Below, piece by piece: positions 33,161 through 43,000 of a stretch of 50,295 nt of DNA (positions are counted from its first letter, which is position 1; each line of letters opens with the position of its first letter). Position numbers and translations under genes: made by a program. A model generated the notes under the pieces. That model was not told the origin of the DNA and did not search any database. It saw only the letters and a program-made list of their open reading frames with translations. The stretch is from positions 1 through 50,295 of the forward strand of contig CAMDNE010000020.1 of NCBI GenBank assembly GCA_945902745.1. Reading direction: 5' to 3'. This DNA comes from Chitinophaga pinensis. GTDB taxonomy: Bacteria > Bacteroidota > Bacteroidia > Flavobacteriales_D > Crocinitomicaceae.

Positions 33161-34183
33161 TCATCTTCCCCATTCGTATTTTGACGCAAATTTTATATTG
33201 AATCCAACAACCAGAATTATTAATGCAACAATTTGATGTAAAACTCCAAAATTTACTGGAACAGATAAGATTAAGGTTGTAATTCCAATTGCAACTTGAA
33301 TGAAAATGAGAGATCCAAATAACCTTGTTTTACTTCTAATTGAAAAATGATACTCTTTGCTTTTTATTAAAATGTATGTCGCTAAGAAAAAGCAACTAAT
33401 TCCCAAAATTCGATGAATCAATTGGACAACAGATGGTGATTCAAAAAGTGCTAACATTCCTTTTTCTTGAAAAGAATAAGTCAAATCTGATGGGAACCAA
33501 GAATCACCCATTTTAGGGAAAGTATTATACATTTTACCTGCTTTTAGACCTGCTACAAAAGCACCATATATAATTTGTAGAATCAATAAAATGAGAGTGC
33601 TATTTATTAAAGGTTCATTAAGCAAAGGAATAGTTCTTTTCTTTTCTCCATGTTTCACCCAAAGGGCGGTTTTATAGATGTAAATTATAAGAATTAATGC
33701 TGCCATAAGGTGTGCCGCTAGTCTATAATGGCTCACATGAGGGTTTTTTACTAAACCACTTTTCACCATCAACCACCCCAAGACACCTTGACAGATTCCT
33801 CCGAGTAAAATTAGAAGTACCCTTTTTTTCAATTCTTTCGAAAATCTTCCTTTCAACCAAAAAATTAAACATGGTATGATGAAAACAAGCCCTATTACTC
33901 TACCAACTAGTCGATGCAAATATTCCCAAAAGAATATCGATTTAAATTCTTTGAGCGTAAAATGATTATTGTAAACTTTAAATTCAGGAGATTTTTTGTA
34001 CAAATTGAATTCCTTTACCCAAGCTTCTTCATTCAAGGGAGGAATCGCTCCAACAATTGGTTTCCATTCTACCATCGATAAACCTGACTGGGTAAGACGT
34101 GTGGTTCCGCCAATTACAACCATTAATGCAATCAACAAACAACCAGACAATAGCCAATAATAGATAGATTTCTCTTTATTCAT
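33161..34183 (-). CDS. ctaA: Heme A synthase (COX15/CtaA)
   Basis: 340 residues, eight predicted membrane helices. It oxidises heme O to heme A for aa3-type oxidases. Family features: GGTTRLTQSGLSMVEWKPI, FFWEYLHRLVGRVIGLVF (conserved His pair), HVSHYRLAAHLMAALILI, a second half with VVQLIHRILGISCFFLATYI and VLHQIVALIILVVGF. It is the long COX15-type form with the ~40-residue loop PPLNEEAWVKEFNLYKKSPE. Its first 21 codons and upstream region are copied in tandem just upstream. Confidence 0.94.
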   Translation of the reverse strand: MNKEKSIYYWLLSGCLLIALMVVIGGTTRLTQSGLSMVEWKPIVGAIPPLNEEAWVKEFNLYKKSPEFKVYNNHFTLKEFKSIFFWEYLHRLVGRVIGLVFIIPCLIFWLKGRFSKELKKRVLLILLGGICQGVLGWLMVKSGLVKNPHVSHYRLAAHLMAALILIIYIYKTALWVKHGEKKRTIPLLNEPLINSTLILLILQIIYGAFVAGLKAGKMYNTFPKMGDSWFPSDLTYSFQEKGMLALFESPSVVQLIHRILGISCFFLATYILIKSKEYHFSIRSKTRLFGSLIFIQVAIGITTLILSVPVNFGVLHQIVALIILVVGFNIKFASKYEWGR

Positions 34184-34460
34184 TTTTCTTTAAATTAAAA
34201 TCGAGTTCGCAAAATTGGTAAAGAAAAATAGAACAAAGCATGATGCTTGTCATTTCAAGATTATTTAATTGACTAGTCTCAAATTTATCACACCGGCACA
34301 GGCAGCCACGAAGTGGAAACGGATTGAATGAAATAACAGTTATTATTCCTTTATTATTCGTCTGCGTTTTCTGCGGGAAATGTTTTTGACACTTTTTATC
34401 CAGCAGAAAACGCTGAGACACGCGGATGCATTCCTAAAATATTCTGCCCTAATTTACTAT
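34121..34460. repeat. Tandem duplication, unit 1
   Basis: 340 bp that include the first 21 codons of ctaA and ~277 bp upstream. Unit 2 lies at 34482-34821, offset 361 bp, with only scattered substitutions (for example CACACCGGCACAGGC against TACACCGTTACAGGC) and a 21-bp spacer. Both units carry the hairpin GCGTTTTCTGC/GCAGAAAACGC (34364-34374 with 34403-34413). Confidence 0.92.
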
Positions 34461-34544
34461 AAAACTGAGTTCGATTATAATCATTAATGCAATCAACAAA
34501 CAACCAGACAGCAGCCAATAATAGATAGATTTCTCTTTATTCAT
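34449..34544 (-). pseudogene. Truncated second copy of the ctaA 5' end (31 codons)
   Basis: ATG at 34542-34544 starts the same 21 codons as ctaA, including two synonymous changes (CTA TTG to CTG CTG), then runs ten unrelated codons (IIIELSFIVN) to a TAG at 34449-34451. The product would be a single hydrophobic helix. Probably a dead fragment, though its upstream region is intact and it could be translated as a small membrane peptide. Confidence 0.7.
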
Positions 34545-34821
34545 TTTTCTTTAAATTAAAATCGAGTTCGCAAAATTGGTAAAGAAAAATAGAACAAAGC
34601 ATGATGCTTGTCATTTCAAGATTATTTTATTGACTAGTCTCAAATTTATTACACCGTTACAGGCAGCCACGCAGTGAAAACGGATTGAATGAAATAACAG
34701 TTATTAATCCTTTATTATTCGTCTGCGTTTTCTGCGGGAAATGTTTTTGACACTTTTTATCCCGCAGAAAACGCTGAGACACGCGGATGTATTTCCAAAA
34801 TATTCTGTCCTAATTTACTAT
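34482..34821. repeat. Tandem duplication, unit 2
   Basis: Second unit of the duplication at 34121-34460. Its hairpin is longer and perfect: GCGTTTTCTGCGGGA at 34725-34739 with TCCCGCAGAAAACGC at 34760-34774. The rest of 34822-34880 shows no gene. Confidence 0.92.
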
Positions 34822-34880
34822 TTTCATTTTTGTTGCTCATTTTCAATAACGACGAAATCGCTAATATTCAAATACACTTA

Positions 34881-36032
34881 TCATTTCAAAATATTAATTC
34901 TGGTTGAATTGTAATATAGAATAGTTCCTAGAATTATAGAGATCAAAAAACCATATGGAAGTCCACATGCAATTAATGCAACAACTAAAGCAATGTAAAA
35001 ATCGGATTTTTTAGTTTGAATATCTCTAACCAGAAAAACGAGTGTTATTGCTTCAAAAAATAAAATTACACCAAGTATTTGCATTGGGAATATTTTTACA
35101 ATTTGATCGAAACTATGACTAAAAAACAACCCCAGAATAAGAAAGAAAACACCATAAATCAGAACTGATCCGCCCGTTCGAGCACCAAAAGAATGGTGAC
35201 CTGCCATTCCTCCTGAACCATGACAAACTGGAATTCCGCTAAAAAATGGACTAATAATATTCATTAAAGAATATGTAAAAGCAATTTTACTTACTGTAAT
35301 TTTCTTTTCAGGATATAAATCTTTTGCTAATTGGTCGCTTGCCAAAATAGAATTACCGATAGATAGAGGTATTTGTGGTAATGCAAGAATTAAAAATCCG
35401 GTTGCAATATCATCCCATTTTGGAATATGAAAATTCGGAATTTCCATTTTTACTGAAGAAAATAATGTTGTTGGATTTTCTATTTGAAAAAACAGCGCAT
35501 AAAGAATCCCTAATCCGATTATAAACAATGCTGGTGGGTATTTTCTATTTCCAAGAAGCACTAATGCAATAGTGAAGGCAACGATTACCAATCCATATTC
35601 CATGACTCCTGATCCTTCAACGATGTAATTCTTTAAGGCAATATTAGCCAGCATCAAGCCTAATCCCATTTGGATCCCTCGAATGACAGCCTTTGGGATG
35701 AAAGTGGAAAGTTTTTTAATCAACCCCGTAATGGTTAGGAATAACATGATAATCCCAATTGCTAGACCTCCACCGTATATTACGCTACCAGCAATATTGC
35801 CTGCAATAACAAGTGTTGCAACGGCTTTCAAGGGTTGAACGGCCATTGGCATTCCATAATACAAGCCAGAAGCAATTTGTAAAATCCCGTAAATGATAAA
35901 TGTACTGGCACTGTCGATACCAGAAACCATAATCATCCCTACAATCAGAGGTAAATCAGTTCCGATATCGCCGAAAGATCCAGAGAATTCATTTCTATCA
36001 AATCTGATATTTTGCTTTATTCTGTTTAACAT
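34881..36032 (-). CDS. MOT1-type molybdate/sulfate transporter
   Basis: 383 residues, about ten to twelve membrane segments. The N-terminus RNEFSGSFGDIGTDLPLIVGM and the YYGMPMAVQPLKAVATLVIAG segment match MOT1-family (MFS_MOT1/SulP-like) proteins, which carry molybdate in plants and are annotated as sulfate/molybdate transporters in bacteria. A second-half region LALPQIPLSIGNSILASDQL followed by GIPVCHGSGGMAGHHSFGA fits the same family. Since no modABC genes are in the window and Moco genes surround it, molybdate uptake is the most likely role (inference). No clear promoter was seen. Confidence 0.85.
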   Translation of the reverse strand: MLNRIKQNIRFDRNEFSGSFGDIGTDLPLIVGMIMVSGIDSASTFIIYGILQIASGLYYGMPMAVQPLKAVATLVIAGNIAGSVIYGGGLAIGIIMLFLTITGLIKKLSTFIPKAVIRGIQMGLGLMLANIALKNYIVEGSGVMEYGLVIVAFTIALVLLGNRKYPPALFIIGLGILYALFFQIENPTTLFSSVKMEIPNFHIPKWDDIATGFLILALPQIPLSIGNSILASDQLAKDLYPEKKITVSKIAFTYSLMNIISPFFSGIPVCHGSGGMAGHHSFGARTGGSVLIYGVFFLILGLFFSHSFDQIVKIFPMQILGVILFFEAITLVFLVRDIQTKKSDFYIALVVALIACGLPYGFLISIILGTILYYNSTRINILK

Positions 36033-36117
36033 TTATACTCTTTTTCAATGGCTAAATTACACTTTTCGATGTGTTTTATAAAATATAACGCTTATCATTT
36101 AATTTTCACTAGATTAG

Positions 36118-36226
36118 TTTTGTCATGGTTTTTAATGAAAAACACACGCTAAAACTGTCTTTGAATTTTTTACCACGACGGATTGCATCCGTCGTTGCAA
36201 ATATTTAACTCCTCAGGAGTTTTTAA
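36118..36226. repeat. Palindromic repeat family 2, copy B
   Basis: Begins TTTTGTCATGGTTTTTAATG like copy A (19889). Contains ACGACGGATTGCATCCGTCGT at 36175-36195 and AACTCCTCAGGAGTT at 36207-36221 followed by T. The second hairpin plus T-run could act as a terminator. Nothing else was seen in 36033-36291. Confidence 0.7.
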
Positions 36227-36291
36227 GTGAAAATAAAAGATTAGAATCTATAATATAACGCTAAGTAACTATTTGTTTTCAATGCAAAATA

Positions 36292-36303
36292 TGATTCGTG
36301 TCA
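36292..36303. promoter_or_regulatory. Possible FNR-type site of unclear use
   Basis: TGATTCGTGTCA resembles the site TGATGCGTGTCA at 45487. No -7 box lies 33 bp away on either side, and it is ~260 bp from the molybdate transporter start. Could be a chance match. Confidence 0.3.
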
Positions 36304-36314
36304 TAAAACAAAAA

Positions 36315-36350
36315 AAGCCATTCGTTCGTCAATTGACGAACGAATGGCTT
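36315..36350 (-). terminator. Terminator of the nar operon
   Basis: Perfect 36-base palindrome, AAGCCATTCGTTCGTCAA plus its complement, with a run of seven T on the minus strand after it. It lies 21 bp beyond the narI stop. Confidence 0.93.
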
Positions 36351-36371
36351 AATTCATTGCAGCGTTAAATA

Positions 36372-37799
36372 TTAATGATTGCGTGATTTTTTACCAAAAT
36401 TGTGACGTGTTGTTGTTCTAATATTTTTTGGATTCCAATTCCAGATAACCACTTGGTATTTTCTCCAGATATAATCAAATGGAGCAACTAAGAAGTGCAT
36501 AAATCGTGTAAATGGTATAACACCAATAATAAGGAATGCTGAGATAATGTGAATTTGAATCCACCACGGCATTGCAGAAACAGCGTCAATATCAGGATTG
36601 AAAGAGAAGACAGATCTTAAGTAAGGAGTTAATGTACTTGAGAACCATGAAGAACCCCATCGCACAAAAAATGCAACTCCTAATCCAGTGATTATTTGAA
36701 CAAACAAAATTGTATAGACTAACATGTCCATTTTATTTGTGACTACTAAAAGCATTTTAGCAGATAATCTCCTTTTGATTAATAATATCAATCCTAACAA
36801 AGCAGATAATCCGAAAGCGAAAGATGAAATTTCAAGAATCAACAAACGAACTGGCTCCCCATTCCAAGCTAAAACAGCTGATGGGAATAAAAATGCCGTT
36901 AAGTGACCAATGAATAGCACTAATAATCCCCAGTGAAATGGTTGACTTCCCCAAAACAACTTCTTTCCTTCTAAAAATTGAGAAGATAAAGAAGAAACTT
37001 GATATCCTCTATTCATGTATCGATAAATACTTCCAACAATGAAAATACCAAAAGCTACATAAGGCAAAACCATGAACATAAGTGTACTCACCATTCCAAC
37101 ATTTTGTTTAAGAACCGTGGCTAATATGAAGATAACTACCACAGCGCATAACAAGAATATCAAAAAGTAAAATCCATAATTTGGAATACTATGTGGTTCT
37201 CCATGGTATCCAACTTGTTCTACTTTCTCATTTGTTCTTTTCTTGAATCTGTATAACATGAATCCAACAATAACAAGTGATAAGAAGACCCAAAAGATGA
37301 AATTATAATTCAAATTAACTCCTACTGCTGGCGCTGGTGTTCCAGGAGCTGCAGCTGTTGCTCCTGCCTCTGCTGGTGCTGCGCCAGGAGCTGCTTCTTT
37401 AGATTTTACAAAAGCCAAAAAACCTTTTATTTCCTCATCTGTTAATTGAGGGAAACCAGGCATTGGTATTTTATTGAAATCTCCAAACAATTTCACTGCA
37501 TCTGCATCTCCAGAAGCAATTAATCCTTGAGAATCTTTCACCCATTTAATTACCCATGCTTCCGTTCTTCTTTCACCGACACCTTGTAAACCAGGCCCCA
37601 TTAGAACTTTATCCGTCAAACTGTGACATGACATACATAATTTGTTGTAAACTTCCTCACCAGTAGCACCAAAACTACTTTTTGAAGAGAATAGGGCACT
37701 TATGAAAAGTACAAAAACCGATACAGTTTTTACTCTTTTCCAAACAGAACTTAACTCTAAGCTGAGTCCCGTTACCTTTGATTTTTCTTGACGAGTCAT
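36372..37799 (-). CDS. narI: NarI-type nitrate reductase gamma subunit fused to an N-terminal cytochrome c domain
   Basis: 475 residues, about twice the usual NarI length. Residues ~1-45 include a signal/anchor helix; ~46-130 are a monoheme cytochrome c with heme site CMSCH and a distal Met candidate in IPMPGFPQLTDEEI. An Ala/Pro-rich linker (APAEAGATAAAPGTPAPA) and a membrane helix follow. Residues ~235-475 are the NarI cytochrome b: heme-binding His in FHWGLLVLFIGHLTAF and in IHIISAFLIIGVIPFTRFMHFL. NarI takes electrons from quinol to NarH. The extra c domain offers a second periplasmic electron path. Last gene of the nar operon. Confidence 0.93.
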   Translation of the reverse strand: MTRQEKSKVTGLSLELSSVWKRVKTVSVFVLFISALFSSKSSFGATGEEVYNKLCMSCHSLTDKVLMGPGLQGVGERRTEAWVIKWVKDSQGLIASGDADAVKLFGDFNKIPMPGFPQLTDEEIKGFLAFVKSKEAAPGAAPAEAGATAAAPGTPAPAVGVNLNYNFIFWVFLSLVIVGFMLYRFKKRTNEKVEQVGYHGEPHSIPNYGFYFLIFLLCAVVVIFILATVLKQNVGMVSTLMFMVLPYVAFGIFIVGSIYRYMNRGYQVSSLSSQFLEGKKLFWGSQPFHWGLLVLFIGHLTAFLFPSAVLAWNGEPVRLLILEISSFAFGLSALLGLILLIKRRLSAKMLLVVTNKMDMLVYTILFVQIITGLGVAFFVRWGSSWFSSTLTPYLRSVFSFNPDIDAVSAMPWWIQIHIISAFLIIGVIPFTRFMHFLVAPFDYIWRKYQVVIWNWNPKNIRTTTRHNFGKKSRNH

Positions 37800-37800
37800 A

Positions 37801-38490
37801 TTAATTAGTTTTTACTGGTTCAGGAGTTGTAGCGCATGAAGTGGTACAACTCTTTAGGAAATTGCCGCCAAGTGTTGGAACAATAACCGGATCATTATAG
37901 TGTGTGTTTTTGAAATCTTCTTTAACAACAAGTGCTAAAGAATTAATAGCAAACTGAAAAATGTTTTTATTTTCCATGTCTTCCATCAAAATCACTTTTT
38001 GCTTTTTCTTACGAACTTTATCTTTTAGTTCCATTCGAGCAGAGTCAAACTCAGCCAACATTTTATCAAGTGCTGGAATCATAACTCTTGCTGCAAATTC
38101 TTCGACAAATTCTTCGTCTTTCAAAAGTGGAAGTAACGTTAGAACATTTGGCAAGTTATCCGCCAGTTCAATTCCACAGTCGTTATTTGCTCTTCGTTGC
38201 TCATCCTTCATTTTGACAAGGAATTCTCCTCTTTTGTAGTCTTCCGCAAACAATACATACCCAAGATCTAAAAAACAAATTGCTTGAATATGAAATGTTT
38301 TACCAAAAGCTTCTTCAATTTCATGCATTGATTTCTCTTCAACATATTGAGCAAAAGGTAGTATTTCGGCATAAGCCTCATCATATTTCCCTTTAAGCAT
38401 TTTTGCACAACTTGCCACATTCTGCTTATACGTTTCATCAGGATACCTGAATAGTTCTGCAAGAATATTATAATGGTCTCTACTTTTCAT
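37801..38490 (-). CDS. narJ: Nitrate reductase assembly chaperone NarJ
   Basis: 229 residues, usual length. NarJ binds apo-NarG and helps insert the molybdenum cofactor and Fe-S cluster. Features: NILAELFRYPDETYKQ at the N-terminus, the helical FGKTFHIQAICFLDLGYVLFAEDYKRGEFL segment typical of the TorD/NarJ fold, and NVLTLLPLLKDEEFVEEFAA. The C-terminal tail is Cys/Thr-rich (KSCTTSCATTPEPV), unlike E. coli NarJ. Position between narH and narI, one base before narI, is canonical. Confidence 0.92.
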   Translation of the reverse strand: MKSRDHYNILAELFRYPDETYKQNVASCAKMLKGKYDEAYAEILPFAQYVEEKSMHEIEEAFGKTFHIQAICFLDLGYVLFAEDYKRGEFLVKMKDEQRRANNDCGIELADNLPNVLTLLPLLKDEEFVEEFAARVMIPALDKMLAEFDSARMELKDKVRKKKQKVILMEDMENKNIFQFAINSLALVVKEDFKNTHYNDPVIVPTLGGNFLKSCTTSCATTPEPVKTN

Positions 38491-38506
38491 GGTTACTCTT
38501 TTTCAA

Positions 38507-40000
38507 TTATAAACCTCTTTTTGGTTTCATTTTGAATCCAAATCCTGTTTCACCTTTAGCATCAGCAGTAGATTCTAACATTTCGATAGACTCTTCTCTG
38601 TGTGCTGGTGGTATTACAAAACGCTCCTCAAAAGTTGCAAGTGAAGTCAATCTAAAGATTGCATCCGCTGTTTCAGGACCTACTTTAGCTTTGGTCATTA
38701 ATCTCTTAACTTCTTCGTCATTTAAGTCACCAACAGTTGCATTTCTTCTATGCATTTTCACACTTAGTAATTTCTCATATACATTTGTGATTACCGCAGT
38801 ATCTCCATTTGAGAATAAAGAAGCAAGGTATTTCATTGGCATACGGTTTTGATCAATACCTGGGAACAATTCTTCTGAAGTTGTTTGATACAATCCTTTT
38901 TCGTCTACTTGTGCCATTGCAGGCAACATTGGTGGAACATAGAAAAGATTAGGTAATGTTCTAAACTCTGGGTGCAATGGCAAAGCAATACCCCACTCTT
39001 TCACAAACTTATAAACTGGTGAATTTTGTGCTGCTTTGATAGTTGAATCATGAACGCCATTTTTACGTGCTTCTGCAATAACCATTGGGTCATTTGGATT
39101 CAAATAAATATCTAAGTGATTGTGCAATAAATCTTTGTCGTCACTTGATGCAACTTGCTCAATACGATCTGCATCATACAGCATTACTCCCAAATAACGG
39201 ATACGTCCAACACAAGAGTGCATACAAGCAGGTGCTTGACCTGATTCTAAACGTGGGTAACAAAGAATACATTTCTCTGATTTCCCAGTATGCCAGTTGT
39301 AATAACTCTTTTTGTAAGGACATGCTGTAACACACATTCTCCAAGCTCTACATCTTTCTTGGTTAATCAAAACCACACCATCTTCACCTCTTTTATAAAG
39401 AGCACCAGATGGACAAGAAGCAACACATGCTGGATTCAAACAGTGATTACAAATTCTTGGTAAGTACATCATTGTCATTTGTTCCAATTGGAACATCGCC
39501 TCTTGATCTGCACTTGTCAAGTCTTTAAAGTTGACATCTTTTCGAGCGTAATCCGGAGAACCTCCTAAATCATCATCCCAGTTTGGCCCTGATTTAATAT
39601 CAATTGGTTCGCCAGTTATCAACGAAACTGCACGACCAATTGGTTGGTCATCTCCTTCAGGAGCAGTGAAAAGATCACTGTATTTATACGACCATGGGTG
39701 GTAGTAATCTTCCAATGATGGCATGTTTGGATTGTGAAAAATATTTTTCAATCCTTTCAATTTACCTGCTCCTTTTAAGGATACAGATTCACCATTTTTC
39801 TCCCAACCACCTTTGTATATGTCTTGATCTTCCCATTTAGTAGGATAACCTGTTCCTGGTTTGGTTTCAACATTGTTCCACCACATATATTCAGCTCCAC
39901 GTCTATCTGTCCAGATGTTCTTACAAGCAACTGAACATGTATGACATCCGATACATTTATCAAGATGAAAAACCATGGATATTTGCGCTCTAATATTCAT
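38507..40000 (-). CDS. narH: Nitrate reductase beta subunit NarH
   Basis: 497 residues. Carries four Fe-S clusters from NarI hemes to NarG. Cysteine groups: CIGCHTCSVACKNIW, RICNHCLNPACVASCPSGALY, CRAWRMCVTACPYKKSYYNW (the Trp in place of Cys marks the [3Fe-4S] cluster, as in all NarH) and KCILCYPRLESGQAPACMHSCVGRIRYLG. The C-terminal part follows the NarH pattern (LPLHPEFRTLPNLFYVPPMLP). It starts 31 bp after narG and precedes narJ by 16 bp. Confidence 0.96.
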   Translation of the reverse strand: MNIRAQISMVFHLDKCIGCHTCSVACKNIWTDRRGAEYMWWNNVETKPGTGYPTKWEDQDIYKGGWEKNGESVSLKGAGKLKGLKNIFHNPNMPSLEDYYHPWSYKYSDLFTAPEGDDQPIGRAVSLITGEPIDIKSGPNWDDDLGGSPDYARKDVNFKDLTSADQEAMFQLEQMTMMYLPRICNHCLNPACVASCPSGALYKRGEDGVVLINQERCRAWRMCVTACPYKKSYYNWHTGKSEKCILCYPRLESGQAPACMHSCVGRIRYLGVMLYDADRIEQVASSDDKDLLHNHLDIYLNPNDPMVIAEARKNGVHDSTIKAAQNSPVYKFVKEWGIALPLHPEFRTLPNLFYVPPMLPAMAQVDEKGLYQTTSEELFPGIDQNRMPMKYLASLFSNGDTAVITNVYEKLLSVKMHRRNATVGDLNDEEVKRLMTKAKVGPETADAIFRLTSLATFEERFVIPPAHREESIEMLESTADAKGETGFGFKMKPKRGL

Positions 40001-40031
40001 AACTATGAATTTTTGTTATTCTAACTAACTA

Positions 40032-43000
40032 TTAATATTCTACTATCTCCATTTTTCTAACCAACACATGTGTGTCACGGTTCACGCCTACAGGACCCCA
40101 ATAATTGAAGTGGTAAGTAAATTGTCCGTATCCACCACACATTAAATTTGGTTTCAAGTGAACTCGAGTAAATGAGTTGTTCATTCCACCTCTTCTTGGT
40201 TCACCTTTTTCACCTCTTCTAATTTGAGATTTAGGAATGTTATATGTTCTTTCAACAGCGTGATAAACTATACAAACACCTTTAGGAATACGTGCACTCA
40301 CACAAGCTCGTGCAACATAAACACCGTGGTCATTGTAAACTTCAACGTGATCATTATCCTTGATCCCAAGTTCAGCTGCATCTGTTTCACTTAACCAACA
40401 TGGCTCGTTACCTCTTGAAAGCGTTAACATTCGAAGCGTATCGCCATAAGTTGAGTGAATATGCCATTTACCGTGAGGAGTTAAACAATTCAACATTTTT
40501 GCTTTACCATCATTCACTGTTTTTCTTAAATCTCCATAAGCTTCAGGAGTAGGTGATGGTTTGTATGTTGAAAGGTGTTCTCCAAAGGCGATATAAGCAT
40601 CATGATCAAGGTAGAAATGTTGCCGTCCAGTCAATGTTCTCCAAGGAACAAACATGTCTATATTATATGTGTATGCGCAATATGTCCTTCCTTCATGCAT
40701 TAAACCTGACCAAAGTGGAGAAGAATTATAACGTTTAGGTTGTGATTGCAAGTCTCTATAATCCATAGATATTTGCTCGTATCCGTCGCCTAGCTTTGCA
40801 ATTTCTTCATTTCCAATAATCTTCGCCATATTTTCATAGGCACGCTTTGTCAATTTTCCGTTTGTTAAAGTCGACAATTTCAAGATTGCATCAATTGCTT
40901 CAACATCCCCTTTTAGTGATGGATATTCTTGCCCATTATCTAATCGAATAACATGCTCTTTATTTTGAATCATCTCTTCGTAAACATCCTCACACATGTA
41001 GTTGTTACCGTGTGCACCAAGTCCATTTTTAGCAACACCATCTCCAAGAGTGATGAATTTATCATAGATCTTTGTATAGTCTCTTTCTTTGAAGACGATT
41101 TTATGCATTGTTTTTCCAGGGATTGGTTCACATTCCCCTTTAGACCAGTCTAACAAATGTGGTTGAGTGATTTCATCCTTTGAATCATGTTGTAATGGAA
41201 CATTCACTACATCCATCACTGGATTTGGTAAATATTTTTTAGACATGTTTTGCACTTTCAATGCCAATTCTTGGAATATTTGCCAGTCTGTTTTAGATTC
41301 CCAAACTGGAGGAATAGCCTCAGAAAGTGGGTGAATAAACGAGTGCATATCCGTTGAATTGATATCCGCTTTTTCATACCATGATGCAGTAGGTAAAACG
41401 ATATCAGAATATAAAGCTGAAGTGTCCATTCTGAAGTTGATGTCAATCACCAAATCCATTTTTCCTTTTGGAGCTTCTTTTCCTTTATACGTGATATCCT
41501 TTACAAATTCTCCTGCAACTTCGTCCGCAATTTTATTTGTGTGCGTTCCTAAATAGTGATCTAAGAAGTACTCATGTCCTTTTGCTGAAGTTCCAATTGC
41601 ATTACCTTTCCAGATAAACCAAACTCTTGGGAAGTTAATTTCCTCATCTGGCTCAACGATAGCATGCTTTAATTCTCCAGATTTCAATTGCTGAACAATA
41701 TAATTACGCATTTCGTCTTCTGTATTCGCGCCAGATTTTTTAGCATCCTCGATAATTGCGAAATTATGCTTGTTGTATTGAGGATAATAAGGCATCCATC
41801 CGTTACGAACTGCCATAACAGCCCAGTCAGCAGAGTGCATGTTTGCCAATTTATTATCAGGAACAGAATTATAGTATTTCTGATTTCCGTCATATCTCCA
41901 TTGACATGAGTTGATATAATGCCAGATAGGTCCTTGTTGTAAACGTGGCGCTGTATCCCAGTCTTTCGAACTCATGATTGTTGACCATGAATCCATAGGA
42001 GCCAATTTCTCTTGCCCAACATAGTGATTCATTCCACCACCGTTTTTACCATTACAACCCGTAAGCATTTGCGCCATAATAGCTGAACGATACATCAAGT
42101 TTTCGTGGAACCAGTGGTTTATTCCTGCTCCAACAATTACCATACAAGCACCTTCAGTTGTTTCAGCTGTACTAGCCCATTCACGTGCCAATTGGATAAC
42201 TTCTTTTCTACCAATTCCAGTAAAAATTTCTTGCCAAGCTGGCGTGTATGCAGCATCTTTATCATCGAAAGAAGTAGGATAATCTCCTGCTAATCCACGT
42301 CCAACGCCATATTGAGCCATTGTAAGGTCATAAATGGTTGCTACAGGAACTTTTTCTCCGTCTTTCGTTGTAATATAACGAACAGGAACTCCTCTGTATG
42401 CTTTTTTATCTAATCCAAATTCAGTAAATTGAACTTGAAGTACATCATCGTGTTTTTCAAGTAAAGACAATTCTGGATCGTATCCTTGTCCTGATTCACC
42501 ATCTGTATAATTAAGATTCCATTGGCCTTTTTTCTCTTGCCATCTGTAACCCATTGTTCCCATTGGAGAAATAAGTCCACCAGTTGTTGCGTCGTAGTTC
42601 AAGAATTTCCATTCGCCATTTTCAGCATCTTTAAATTCAGAAACTTCTCCAATACGCATCATTCTACCAGGCGTTAAAACGTCTCCATTTTTATCCAACT
42701 TCACAAGGAAAGGACAATCTGTAAAACGTTTAATGTAGTCCATGAAATAAGGAACTTGTCTATTTACGTGGTATTCTTGTAGTATTACGTGCGTAACAGA
42801 CATCCAGAATGCACCATCAGAACCGGCGTGAACTGGAATCCATTGATCAGCATGTTTTGCAACCATGTTGAAATCGGGTGCCATTACAACTGTTTTCGTT
42901 CCATTGTGTCTTGCTTCAGAGAAGAAGTGAATATCTGGCGTTCTTGTCATACCAAGGTTTGCACCCATTGATACAATGAACTTTGATTTGAACCAGTCAG

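Noticed and set aside
34176-34421. 81-codon minus-strand frame upstream of ctaA
   Set aside because: It lies in the duplicated non-coding unit and overlaps the hairpin repeat; no credible start or composition.
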